Part shown: positions 53,385 to 64,000 of the stretch, piece by piece
Position numbering within the stretch: the stretch's first letter is position 1
Layout of the letters: every line of letters starts with the position of its first letter
From: Beverwykella pulmonaria
Taxonomy: Eukaryota > Ascomycota > Dothideomycetes > Pleosporales > Melanommataceae
Direction: 5' to 3'
Length of the DNA stretch: 64,000 nt
Assembly: GCA_001599595.1 (NCBI GenBank)
Contig: BCHH01000006.1
Coordinates: 2,853,960 to 2,917,959, forward strand
Program-made: the position numbers and the translations under genes
Notes under the pieces: generated by a model
The model's database searches: none
The model's input: only the letters and a program-made list of their open reading frames with translations
What the model was told of the DNA's origin: nothing

Positions 53385-54308
53385 ATGTGGCATTCCTTTT
53401 TGTCTGCAGTCATTTACTTGACAGCCGTCTCAGCGCAAACACTATCCTCAACCCTCACACAAGTCAAAGACTTCGGTCCCAATCCCCGCAATGTATCTAT
53501 GTATATCTATGTGCCCAAAACCCTCGTCGCCAAACCTCCTATCCTTGTAGTCCCGCACTGGTGCCACGGCACAGCGCAAGACGCCTTCAAAGGACGACCC
53601 TATGCCTCCCTCGGCGACACCTATGGCTTCATATCCATCTACCCCAACTCACCCAATGCCGCCGATCAGTGCTGGGATGTGAGTTCCAACGCATCTTTAA
53701 CCCACGAGGGCGGTGGCGATGCATTGGGAATAGTATCGATGGTGCACTGGGCGCTGAAAAAATATGACGGAGATAAAGATAGAGTGTTTGTCACGGGGAC
53801 GAGCTCGGGGGCCATGATGACGAATGTGCTGCTAGGCAGTTATCCAGATGTTTTCGCTGCGGGAAGCGCGTTTGCCGGCGTAGCGTTTGGCTGTTTTGCG
53901 GGTGATGGGTATGGGGTCTGGAGCGATGCATGCGCGACGGGGAAGATTGTCAAGAATGGCACTGAGTGGGCGGCCATGGTTCATAACGCTTATCCAGGAT
54001 ACAAGGGTTTCAGACCGAAGATGCAGGTCTGGCACGGGACCGCGGACACAGTTCTTTACCCGCAGAACTTGAAGGAGGAGATTAAGCAGTGGACAAGTGT
54101 GTTTGGGGTTAGTGAGGTGGCAACAGAGGTAGTGAAGGATACGCCGCTGAAGGGGTGGACGAGGAAGGTTTATGGGGACAAGTTTGAAGCGTATGAGGCG
54201 GAGGGAGTCAGTCATGATATTCCGAATCAGGCAGATGCGGTGATGGAGTGGTTTGATTTGAAGTGCAAGAGCGGGAATGGGACAACTTGCTTTTCTAGGA
54301 AGTCCTGA
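53385..54308 (+). CDS. Secreted CE1-type esterase (acetylxylan/feruloyl esterase family)
   Basis: A single exon of 307 aa. A signal peptide (MWHSFLSAVIYLTAVSAQ) is followed by an alpha/beta-hydrolase of the PHB-depolymerase/CE1 type: SMYIYVPKTLVAKPPILVV, HWCHGTAQDAF (oxyanion region), the nucleophile motif VFVTGTSSGAMMTNVL (GxSxG), HGTADTVLYPQNLKEE with the acid residue and the late VSHDIPNQAD with the catalytic His. These enzymes remove acetyl or feruloyl groups from plant xylan outside the cell. No CBM1 is seen. The gene is convergent with the GH28 gene, 144 bp between stops, suggesting a small pectin/xylan-degrading neighbourhood. Acetylxylan versus feruloyl specificity cannot be told from sequence by eye. 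Confidence 0.9.
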   Translation: MWHSFLSAVIYLTAVSAQTLSSTLTQVKDFGPNPRNVSMYIYVPKTLVAKPPILVVPHWCHGTAQDAFKGRPYASLGDTYGFISIYPNSPNAADQCWDVSSNASLTHEGGGDALGIVSMVHWALKKYDGDKDRVFVTGTSSGAMMTNVLLGSYPDVFAAGSAFAGVAFGCFAGDGYGVWSDACATGKIVKNGTEWAAMVHNAYPGYKGFRPKMQVWHGTADTVLYPQNLKEEIKQWTSVFGVSEVATEVVKDTPLKGWTRKVYGDKFEAYEAEGVSHDIPNQADAVMEWFDLKCKSGNGTTCFSRKS

Positions 54309-54452
54309 TTGGTGGTTCAGTCTATATACATGATGCAAGATGTTGAATGCAAGGTTTCAGTCTACCTTTACGCATACTGAATATCTTGTGGCAAGCTCGT
54401 AAGAATAGGGATCGCGCTCTCAATTGCCCTGGTACAGCAGTTTGCACCACAC

Positions 54453-55864
54453 TCAGCACTCACCCGTCGCACTTCCCCCCTCACAAACAGCCCCCGTGCA
54501 CTCCCACCCCACCGTCGCATTCACATTCCCACAAAGATACTGCCCCGCACTCGTCCCATTCGAAAACTTCAAGTCTACCCCGCTCAACTCGATATCTGTG
54601 CAAGGCGCTACAGCACTACACTGAAGGCTGGCAACCCTCGCGCTTGTCGTCGTCCCCGTCAACCCCTCAATACTAACGTCTCGGATCTGGAATTGAGAAT
54701 TCGTGCAGTTACCGACTCCAGGGGCGCCACTGAATCTCGTGCACTGACTAATGGAGAATGCGGCGCCGCGCATACCCTTTGTCGTAAGATTCCTCAGCGC
54801 CATATTCTCCGCATACCCCAGCCCACCACCACCTCCATTCGGCGGGTACCCATTTTGATCATCTGTCCAAGTCTTGATGTAGAAAGCATGCAGTGTGTTT
54901 TCAAAATACACGTTTGTTGCGGAGATATTCTCAATGGTCTCAGTGACGTCGTTGAGCTGGCCGATAGAACCAATAGCAATTCCGAGACCGCCGTAGAATC
55001 TCGAGTCGGCAAGGGAAATTGAGGTGCTGTTTGCTTTAAAGGAGATGCTATCATCACCGTTGTACACGGTCCAGTTTTGGAAGTGGAGGTATGAGGAGAA
55101 GATTGTGTCTGCGCCGTCGGTGTTTGCTAGTCGGATTTCATTAGCAAGACTGATGTGTTTCCAAGAACTACTCTTAGGTCTTGCGAGAAAATACAGCTTA
55201 CAGCTCTGAAACCGGTTTCCGGTGTTGTTGATAAAAATATCTCTAAACTCAGAGTCATGCGAGTGGATAATGGACATCGTCCACATTTGGCTCCTGAGAA
55301 AGTTCACGCCTTTTACGACCGAATTCGAAAGTCCGTTAAAGGTAATTTGATGCGGTCTGCCAGGGTAATTCGACGTATTTGGCTGCTGACGTATCCATTC
55401 GTACCAATAATCTCCGTTCCCATCGAGTGTGCCCTTTCCGTAGCCGTTGATCTTAACGTTGTCACCCCCGAGGATGAAGGCCGTGGATTGGTTTTGGTAG
55501 CCAACAGGGAGTGAGTGGTTGAGCCAGTACTGGATATCTGTGCTCCACTGGTCACACAATTAGACGAATCAGATATGATTTGGATGTTAGAGAATGTATT
55601 ATATACCAATAGCGTTCCTTGAATGTCGATTTCTACGTCCTCAAGGCCGGTGATGTTTAATACGGAGTTCACGTAGTAGGTTGTTGGCTTGAACACAATT
55701 TTTCCATGGCGACCACACTCTCCGAAAGCAGATCGAATTGCTGGCGCATCGTCTGTTGCGTTCGTGCCGCTTGCTTTGATTGTGCATGTTTTTCGTTCCT
55801 TTGAAGTGCTTGCGCCTGTGAGGGATGCGAGTAGCCATAGAGATGAGAGGGAGTGGAAATGCAT
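54453..55864 (-). CDS. Secreted glycoside hydrolase family 28 protein (exo/rhamnogalacturonan type)
   Basis: Three exons with introns at about 55548-55606 (59 nt) and 55127-55201 (75 nt). The ATG at 55862-55864 opens a signal peptide (MHFHSLSSLWLLASLTGAS). The beta-helix blocks fit GH28: NITGLEDVEIDIQGTLL, INGYGKGTLDGNGDYWYEW, the NTDGADT catalytic Asp motif, YNGDDSISFKANS with the Asp pair, then YGGLGIAIGSIGQL and FYIKTWTDDQNGYPP. In endopolygalacturonases the third block is GHGxSIGS; here the His is replaced (GLGIAIGS), as in some exo-acting or rhamnogalacturonan-specific relatives. It likely acts outside the cell on pectin. The C-terminus is Cys-rich. Exact substrate is unknown. Confidence 0.9.
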
Positions 55865-56546
55865 GTTCAGCAATATAATTGACACAGATGCATGTCAATT
55901 TCGTTCAAGACCCTTCAAGTTAATATATACATGGTCTCCACTAATTGAGACTTGAAATTTCAAGCTGTTGTCTTCGGTGGTCGGTATAATCATTACCACT
56001 GTGAATTCTCCAAACCGGCTACCCTTCCTAGATAGGCATCCTTTGCGCTCCCTCTCCATTAACCCGGGATTGGGGAACACAAGCTCAGAGGTACTCAAAA
56101 GTCGATCTAGGGTAGACTTAGGCATCAGTTGAGGGGTACACCATATTCCGAAGTGGTCCTGGAATTTGCACGAATCGGAGCATTTCTAGTAATTGTACTA
56201 GCGAAACGACACTGCATTGCACGTAGATCAGTTACTCAACCCGGGATCAATTGCACCGAGAGCACACACGAGGGAAAGTGCATGGGGAAAACTGGCAGTG
56301 CTATTCACCTTTCAAGATGGACATCGTTACCGGGAGACCGAATGTTGAATCATTCAACCCTTTTGCTATCGAGCCAAAGTTTTCTATTCATGCCCTTACA
56401 TGTAGTTCAAAAAGGACCCCGGAAGATACAACTAGAGAGACCAAAAAGGTGATTAAAGAAAGCCAACTCCCATCCATGGCGACCGTGACTCTCTGTCCCC
56501 GATATTTTTGAACCTAAGTCACTGATTGACTACATAGGTACCTTCT
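55865..56546. other. Intergenic region between GH28 and GluRS
   Basis: Promoter side of the GH28 gene and 3' flank of the GluRS gene. A 107-codon frame at 56129-56452 has no recognisable motif and was not called. Confidence 0.5.
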
Positions 56547-58509
56547 CTACTGCTTTCCTCCAGTGGGAATCCGGAATGCCACAGCCGCCTCTCCGTGGGC
56601 GAAAGCTTTATCAATCCTATAATATCCCTTGCGATCAAACTGAAGAATATCATCGACTTTTAACTCTGCCACATTGCAGTCCGCTAACGCCTTCGTGCGA
56701 ATCTCCGTTTTCGGGTTCAAGAAATCCTCCAATTTGTCCTCAGCCTCGAGTTTGTCTTTCGTGATGAGATAGTCGAACTCGACAAGCTCAACGGGAATGA
56801 GGTTCTGATCCGTTGAGAGCCAGGTCACTTTCTTCGAAGTCTTCTTGACGTCACCTTGGAGGTGGAGCTCAAGTTCTAAGCCGGTGACTGTCTTCAAGCC
56901 AGAGGGTGTAGAGAGGGGGTTGATGGAGTGCGTGATCTTACGAACAATGGCATTGCCCCAGTTCATGAGAGTGATCTCCTCATCTTGAGCGAACGTTTGC
57001 GCGTCCTCTTGCTCCAAGAGCACAGAAGAGCTGAAGACAACCTTTTTCTTGCCTAGGTCTGTGTACTTCGCGTGTTTCGGCTTATCTTCGATGATGACGC
57101 CCTCGCGGGCTCCAATGATGGTAACGGGCACTTTGGCTTCCTCGGCAATTGCTGTGTATCGTGCGGAGATAGGGTCGATGTACTTTTTGTTGGTCGCCCA
57201 AAACGCGTGCCAGTCTTGGTTGACAATGTTCTTTGAGGGGCCCTGCTTAAGGATGAACTCGCGGAGAGCAGGAATAGTTACGCCACGGCGTCGGACGCCC
57301 CGAACCGTTGGCATGCGCGGGTCGTCCCAGCCCCAGACAAAGCCTGCGTCTACGATGCGAGTAAGCTTACGCTTGGAGAGAAGGGTCTTGACGAAGTTCA
57401 GTCGTGCAAAGCCCCAATTGTAGACAGGGCGGAGCTTCAGCGCCTTGAGGAACCATTGATATTGCGCATCGCGATCGTTGTACTCGGTGGTGCGGAGCGC
57501 GTGGGTGACGCCCTCAATGGAGTCGACAACGGGACAGCAGAAGTCGTATGTCGGATAGACCTTCCACTTGTCACCAGTGCGATGATGAACGTCTGGGCTA
57601 CAGCGATAGACGACGGGATCACGCATGGCCTTGTTTGGATCGTCAACTGAGATCTTGGCGCGGATGCACCACTTGATACCCTCCTCTGTCCCCTTCGCCA
57701 TCTCCTCGAAACGGGCGAGGTTGTCCTCGACGCTGGAATCTCGACGCTCGCTAGGTATCCCCTCCATGCGCTCGAGACGCATCTTCTCCTGGAGTGTGTC
57801 ATCTGCGTAAGCATTGCCATCCTTAATCATCTGCACACAGTAGTCATATAGCTCTTGAAACCAATCGCTCGTGTATGAGACCTTGTCGGCTTTTACCCCC
57901 ATAAGCGCAAGGTCTTCGACGATGGCATCTTGGAACTCTTGCTTTTCCTTGATGGGATTGGTGTCATCGAACCGCAGTAGCAGAGTACCCTTGTACTTAT
58001 CGTGGGCAAAGTAGTCATTGAGGAGGGCAGCTTTCGCGTGGCCAATGTGGAGATAGCCGCTGAGTTACAAATTAGCAATCGAAAGACTATGACGTATCTC
58101 GCAACACTCACGAAGGCTCAGGAGGAAACCTCGTGACAATGCCCGTGCCATCTCCTATTCCTTGTAGCCCAATATCATAGCTTGCGCCTTCATCCTCCTT
58201 CCCCTTCGCCTTCTTCTCCTCTTTGGTGCGCTCCGGCAGCGCCGTCTCCTTGCCGTACACCTCCTCAATGTACCTGAACCAGCGGCATAGATTCGGCATC
58301 AGGTTCTGCTTGACGTACGCATGCGCGACACGATTCTCGCGCAGCGTCTTCCAGACGACAGTGTCTGCATCGGTCAGGGTGTAGCCGACGATGTAGGTGC
58401 GAAGTGTGAGGTGGGCATCGAGTTCAGCGAGGGCGGGCTCGATAGCTTTGAGGTTGAGGGTTTTCATGCCCTCAGCACGGTCTTGCCATTCTTTGATTTG
58501 CGCTGCCAT
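56547..58509 (-). CDS. GUS1: Cytosolic glutamyl-tRNA synthetase
   Basis: Two exons joined by a 52-nt intron (58060-58111). The product, about 635 aa, attaches glutamate to tRNA-Glu in the cytosol. Motifs: class I HIGH-type site YLHIGHAKAALL near residue 136, LLLRFDDTNP, VVYRCSPDVHHRTGDKWKVY, YNWGFARLNFVKTLLSKRKL (the KMSKS equivalent LSKRK, about 359) and the beta-barrel anticodon-binding part (WLSTDQNLIPVELVEFDYL). An N-terminal helical GST-C-like part is present (ELDAHLTLRTYIVGYTLTDA), but the first tens of residues of the usual N-terminal extension are missing. A non-ATG extension of the frame runs upstream to 58596, so an extra 5' exon or another start is possible. Confidence 0.93.
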
Positions 58510-59151
58510 ATTTGTAGTGCGTGCGACCTCAGGAAGAAAGAATGAAGAGATTTGGAAAGTGGTCGACTGATCGAATGAGTCGAAGAGCCCCGCCACAAGG
58601 TTGTCTTATCGATAACGTCTTGGCAACAGTCACGTGTCATCCAATCACTTGTGCTATATGAATTGGGTTACAATGTAGAGAGTGCCGCCGAATAAGTAGA
58701 AGTTTGGAAATAGCCCATTTTCGAAATCAACAAGACGCCGAACAACATTGCACCGACTCAGGCCATATCCGAGTAACAACCACAGGAAGCACATCATCAT
58801 TGCAATACCAAATGCTCATGAATTTAAGTCTGAATCAGAAAATCCATCTCTATGCGTTCAAACCACCAAAAAGTATCTTACATCAGCCCTATCCACCAGA
58901 GTCGCCATATCAAAGCACCTAAACCGCCAACAATGTAAAATCCACCAAGACCGTCGCCAGCAATGCAATGCATACCCGTGCAAATATTATCCTAAGCCAA
59001 TGCCGGGACATTACATCTCGAGAGATGAGAACCGAAACAAGACCATAAAGCAGTAACCCAAGCAAAATTTTGACAAACTCCAGACATGAAAGCAAATCGA
59101 CTCTTCCTAGCATTACGCCCGATTCTCCAAATAACAACACGAGATATCACA
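58510..59151. other. Intergenic region between GluRS and CYK3
   Basis: This is the GluRS promoter side followed by the 3' flank of CYK3. A CACGTG motif lies near 58632. No gene is seen. Confidence 0.5.
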
Positions 59152-62100
59152 CTACGCGCAATCCCACTGTGCGAATACACACCACCTTGCGCTCCTGTCC
59201 GCGAGAACCAGTGCCCTCCATACACCCCTTTCGCCGATCTTGATTACAGTCTCCCAAACACTGCCGTCGGACCCATCAGCCATGCCTCCCATGTGTTCAC
59301 TCTTCCGCAACAATCGAATGATCTTCCCTGATGGAGTCTGGATGGCTAACTTCGCTGGTTTCTGCGGACCATTTGACGAATTGGATGACGCCTGGGACGG
59401 GTTGGTGTAGTTGGACCCGGATGCTGACATGCTTTGCATACTCATCGCGGAAGCGGGACGAGCGAAGGGATTTGGTGATGCGCGCCCATTGATGGCAGCA
59501 TTGGGGTCGGGTGATCGAGTAAGCGAGGAGGGATGTTGGCGGACTGTAAAGACAAATGTATTGTTCACAACGAGAGTGGAGCACTGTGGCTGAGCAACAT
59601 AGAGATCGTGGCGTTGAGCATGCGGTGTTGGGTGAAGGGTCAAGAAAGAGTACGGCGGATTTGTTCCAGAATGAGTTATCGGTAGGCCGAGAGCCAACGA
59701 ATGTGGGTTCAGTTTGTTAGAGTGCTAAGATGAAGTGTTAGTAGAAGAAACCCATATGGTTACGTGGGTCCACTTACCATCAAGCCGCGTGGACCAGCAT
59801 ACACCTTCAGCACACCATGGCCCTCGTCACCTGGCAACAGTGCTTTGATAGTGTATCGCTTCTGTCCTCCGATCCACTCCGCTTGTGCCAGTGCTGGTTT
59901 TCGAATCACGTCGCCGCTTTCGAAGTAGTCTCCATCAGCATCTTGAGAATATGCTCTTGCTTCGACCTCTGCAACGCATTCTACGTCTTCTGGCACCTGG
60001 ATGTATACATGTGCGAGCTCCAGGTTATCGAGGTTCAGAAGGCTGGTGTTGAAATCAACCATGTGAAGTCTGTACTTGAAGTATGTCGGTGACGCACAGG
60101 GAAGCGCCATTAAGATCTCGTGGGGTTGCGCTGGGCAGATGTGTTGCTGTTCGGGCAGCAGCGGAACGTGGGTGTAGCAAATCTCCATCGGACGCGCGAG
60201 GAAATACCACCCATCTGCAACTTGTGAGCCGGCGTCCGAATATTGCGCTCGCTTAGGGTTGGTTGGTCCGGCTAATGAACAGTCCATGATACGCCATTCA
60301 CCCTCCACAATTACGGCGTTCCAGAAATGATTTGGCCGGGCAACACTATCCAGATCCAAAGGCTCGCCGGGAGTCTTAAGGTAGCCCCTAACGACTTCGG
60401 CGTGCAGACCGACTGAGGCACACATTTCGGCCACCAAGAGGGCAATCTCTTCTGAACATCCGCGTTTGCTCTGGATTACATGCCGGGTGTCAATCTCGCC
60501 TTCGAAATCATCTTCCCACGATATTCGCTCACTGACCCAAGTGAAAATCGCCCTCAGACGCTGGACGTCGCTCCTATATGGTCGGCAAACATAACCCTGT
60601 GCTAATGCGGCCGGAGTTGTTCCAAGCGGGATGTTGTTGATAAATCGGGAGCTTTTGTCGACCAGTGCCAGATTGGACAAGTTGAAGTCGGTGGGTTCTG
60701 CGATAGGAAGACCGTCTAGTCCTTCGTCGCCCTCCGCGGATTCGTACAGAATGTCAACTGGATTGATTACAGGAATATCCATCATTTGGCATCGCTCGGC
60801 TCTTTCCATCCTTTCGTTCTTGCTTAGAGAGTTCGACCTGTTGATATCCCGGCGAACCTGAACCCAGTCTACGGCACCGGCTAACCCCATATCTCGAGCT
60901 GTGTTTGATTGAACTGGTGTTCCTCCAACTATGCCTGATGGCACATTGTTATCCAATCGACTCGCTGCTCGACTAGCACCTCGACTCGCTGCCCTTGATG
61001 CTGGCCTGCTAACGGTTCCGGCAGCGATGGTACTCCTGGCGTTCGCAGCTGATGTTTTCGCAGTATCAATCATTTTCCGGAAGAAGCCACTCCTCTTCGG
61101 TTTTGGCGCGGTCAGCCCACCGAGAAGATCTTGACCATCTTGAATGGCTGGTGATTCTATCTGTTCATAGCTTGATCCCGGGCGTGCACGAGAGTCGTGA
61201 CTGGAGTGGTACGAGACGCCCGTAAATGGCGATTCCGGCCTTCCATCATCGAAACCAAACCCCTTTGATTGCGAGTCTCGGGAATTCATTACGCTAAATG
61301 GACGGTTCTTCTCGGCCTTCTTGCGATAATAACTTCCGGCGCTAGTCGAACTCATATTTGTGGCCGAATGTCCAGACATCAAGCTACGATTCGTACTACT
61401 ACTAGTGTGTGTGGTAGTTGTTGAATTGGTTTTGGTTGTGAATGTCCGGCCTAATACATTGCGTCCCATCTCATAGGCTGATTTCCGATGTCGGAGCATT
61501 CGAGATGTTGAATCTTTGCGTTCTACATCGGGTTGGATGTTACCCATCGCGGAGCCTGGTCTTGTTCCAAATCTCGAATTTTTGGGAGGCACAGCAGGTG
61601 GTGGTCCAGTTGCATCCTGAGGTATGAAGAGCTCATCGTTCTTGCCCTTTTCTAATTGCTGCATCTGTCTTAGGCGGCTCTCCATTCGTTTGACATAATT
61701 ATGCACTTGTGGGGGGGCATCATCAAATTGTGGCTGACCATCTTCGAACTCTTCGTCGTCCACAAACTCGGGTTGGTTACCGATTCCCAATGACGTTTGT
61801 GCCCGGACCTTCTTAGCAGATGCCTGATAGACTTGTTCGAATGCTTCCGGAGACCAAATGTTTGGCGGCGTTGGAGGCTCATCTGGTGACGTTCCACTAC
61901 GAGACATGCTCATGTCCTGCAATGACGACATGACATCATTCATGGCATTAGTAAGAGGAGAAGGTGTGAAATTGGCCCGGGCCGGTGATCGCGGGTCGGG
62001 AGTCGCTGGCATCGGGGTATGATAGCCATTGTGTGGCGGGGCCGGTGACGGCACCCTATTGGGATTGTAAGCTACACGGTGAGGAGGTGGAGGCGGAGGC

Positions 62101-63069
62101 GGAGGGGAGCTGTGGTCCAGGAAAGGGGCAGGAGACGGCCCTCGTGAGTACGGTTGGTACTGGAATGAAGGTGCGGGTGACGGTCCTCGGGAATATGGTT
62201 GGTACTGTGTCGGCGGTGCGGGTGATGGTGCTCGGGAATGAGACTGGTACTGGACGGGTGGTGCTGGTGAAACAGCTCGCGAGTGGTCCTGGTACTGCAT
62301 TGAGGGTGCTGGCGAGGGTGCACGAGAGTAGGATTGGTATTGTGCCGGAGGCGCGGGAGAGGGCGCGCGCGAATGAGGCCGGAAGTTTGGTGGCGGCGCA
62401 GGGGACAGGGCTCGAGGGTGTCCGTGTGCTTTACGGGTCGATGTTGGTCTGGGAGACACAGCGCGGAGGTTTGAAGCTGCGGCAGGTGCAGGCGATGCCG
62501 TCTCGCGACTTTCGGTCGACGATCTCTTCATCGACGAGTACGGTTTGTGTGCGTGGAGGCTGCCATTCGTATTCGGGGAGAATCCCCTCCCGTTCTTCTG
62601 CTGTATCTCGCGCGCGGCGGCAGCTGGATTCGGGGAACTCGCCGCCGCGTATGCCGTGAAGGGCTTCCTGAACATGCTCTTGCTCTTCTGTGGCGCTTGC
62701 TTTACCGGCTGCGCACTATTCTGCCGCGATATGGTTCCTCCGCCGATTTGAGGCGTGAGCGGGCTTGCATTGCGAGACCATGGCTGGAAGTCTTCGGCGA
62801 GCAGCTCGACGAAGTTGGATGGAAACAAGCCAACCATGCGCCTGTCGCGCTTCAACCGCCCCATCCACCACGATCCGTCCCCTGCATTGAGACATTCGAT
62901 GAGGTCGCCTTCGATAAAGCCCAGGTCGCGTTTTGTCTAAACGCAGGTAATTAAGCTGGGTGCAGGAAGCAAACATAAGGATGTCTCGACGTACCTCTCC
63001 GCCCCATGAGTAAACGGCTTTGCACCAGCAGGGGAAGCGTGTAGGCAGCGGCTGCGCAGCGGGCGCCAT
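59152..63069 (-). CDS. CYK3: Cytokinesis protein CYK3 (SH3 plus transglutaminase-like)
   Basis: Three exons: 62995-63069, 59778-62936 and 59152-59724. The N-terminal SH3 domain spans the first junction: CKAVYSWGGE, then TKRDLGFIEGDLIECLNAG, GSWWMGRLKRDRR and VGLFPSNFVELL. A long Pro/Ser-rich linker carries seven 15-aa repeats (62105-62417). The transglutaminase-like domain follows (LRAIFTWVSERISWEDDF, KRGCSEEIALLVAEMCASVG with the Cys, HAEVVRGYLK, FWNAVIVEGEWRIMDCS with His-context). The C-terminal domain (LQGVLKVYAGPRGLM region through VRQHPSSL and RWCVFAQWDCA) completes a CYK3 of about 1,240 aa. Yeast Cyk3 acts at the division ring in primary septum formation together with chitin synthase II; a septum role is inferred here. 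Confidence 0.92.
62105..62417 (-). repeat. Seven-copy 15-aa repeat in the CYK3 linker
   Basis: The unit SRAPSPAPPAQYQSY and variants repeats seven times in the disordered linker, encoded by 45-bp units. Each unit has an SP dipeptide that could be phosphorylated by proline-directed kinases, and Tyr residues. The copies are similar but not identical at DNA level. Confidence 0.85.
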
Positions 63070-64000
63070 TCGCAATTGTGTAAAGGGAAGTGGGTTGGAT
63101 GTCTCTGTTGCAGCTCATCCAGCAGGCGTGCGATGGCAGTGCGGCATTCGTTTGTTTGGGTAGGGCGAGCGGGCAACGCAGGGAAACAACGCAACCAAGA
63201 ACCAGTGGCGGGCGTTGCGTGTAGGTGTGTAGAGAGTGAAGAGACGATGGAGAACGGTCGGTCTCAGCAATAGGGGATGCTGGACTGTGGAGGGTGGGGG
63301 GTGGTAATAATAGGCCAGCTATGGAGAGGTGAAGCTCTGGCGTTGCGTGTTTTGGGCGCGTTGGCCGATCAACCATCACGCGCCAAGAGCCGCTAGGCCC
63401 ACACCATGTCTCTGATTCCGATCGCACCAACACGAACCTGCGTTCAACGACACTTGCATGCTGCGTTTTCTCAGTCACAGCACTGCCGTAGCGTTTGAAG
63501 GCCCATTGGAAGCCATCTCATAGTTCAAGCAGCTCGGTCATCTCGTCTCCAAAATGGTTACCAAGTGGCCACGAAAACTGCTGTATTACACGACAGTACT
63601 CTTGCTCGATTACAGACTCAATTTCTGTCAGGAATCTAATCGTCCTACCGCATGTCATCACTTGCTAAGGGATCAATAGTTGATTCCACCCAGGAGTCAA
63701 ACAAATCCTGTCGGCCCGACGTTGTCTTGTTTTATCTACTCGCGGGGACTTCGTCATAGGAAGAGCAGGTCTTACAAAAGATTTAAAGTTGCATAACGGT
63801 AGCCAAAACCATCCGCGGAGCAGGTGGACAATACGCGCTCTGTGCATTCCACCTGTAAATTAGACGCACCTGTCAGATCTTGATTCCACCAACGCAGGCT
63901 TAGATTCCGCCTTGGCCATTCAAACCAGAATCCCCCCTGATTAATAAGATCCCTATCATCCTCAAGGCCGGAGCAATAACAGCCACAGCCAAGTCTTACC
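63070..64000. other. Upstream region of CYK3 and window end
   Basis: CYK3 promoter on the left. No gene is recognised in the remaining sequence; a 60-codon frame at 63665-63847 and others lack motifs. A TCCGCGGA palindrome (zinc-cluster-type site) lies near 63811, but it is not attached to a gene in this window. Confidence 0.5.

Noticed and set aside
63805..63825. TCCGCGGA palindrome as a PDRE/zinc-cluster element for the PDR transporter
   Set aside because: It lies more than 40 kb from the transporter and next to no gene; an 8-bp palindrome can occur by chance.

Overview
This window looks like nuclear DNA of a filamentous ascomycete, most likely a Dothideomycete-type mould. Genes have short spliceosomal introns (about 48-75 bp). 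There is a HET-domain gene, a full-size PDR/ABCG drug pump and secreted plant cell-wall enzymes, and the repeats are AT-rich and look RIP-damaged. The class-level guess rests on gene content only; no rRNA, tRNA or mitochondrial marker is present.

Layout. 1-12 kb is an accessory island. It holds an AT-rich repeat relic, two solo LTRs of one retrotransposon family in opposite orientation (1194-1533 and 7486-7827, each with a perfect 5-bp target duplication), a single-pass kelch surface protein, a run of six CACGTG motifs, an orphan gene on the minus strand and a HET gene with an internal 27-bp repeat. 12-25.5 kb holds a GPI-type SGNH hydrolase, a nitronate monooxygenase, a 3.3 kb gene-poor stretch, the PDR transporter and an orphan one-TM protein. 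25.8-28.6 kb carries two housekeeping genes in tandem on the minus strand: a divergent SAR1-type GTPase and TAF6. 28.6-33 kb is gene-poor apart from an AMID/FSP1-like oxidoreductase broken by several frameshifts. 34.4-48 kb is a conserved block: OPI1-type repressor, WRN-like exonuclease with HRDC, a GPI-type PEBP-like protein and a DDX60-like DExH helicase. 48.6-53.3 kb is a second repeat island. It contains a complete but inactivated pogo/Fot-type DNA transposon (43-bp TIRs, TA duplication) and the remains of an unidentified gene. 53.4-55.9 kb is a convergent pair of secreted carbohydrate-active genes (CE1 esterase and GH28). 56.5-63.1 kb is housekeeping again: cytosolic glutamyl-tRNA synthetase and the cytokinesis protein CYK3.

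No operon-like system is evident. The likely functional themes are surface interaction and self-recognition in the island (kelch, HET), cell-wall degradation next to a transposon (CE1 plus GH28), and nucleic-acid surveillance or repair (DDX60-like helicase, WRN-like exonuclease). The most unusual signals are the two TSD-flanked solo LTRs, the CACGTG array, the 11-bp tandem duplication that breaks the AMID-like gene, the odd SAR1 copy, and ambiguous bases that fall mostly at RIP-type dinucleotides inside the transposon. Exon boundaries were read by eye from splice motifs and family expectations and are approximate where stated.
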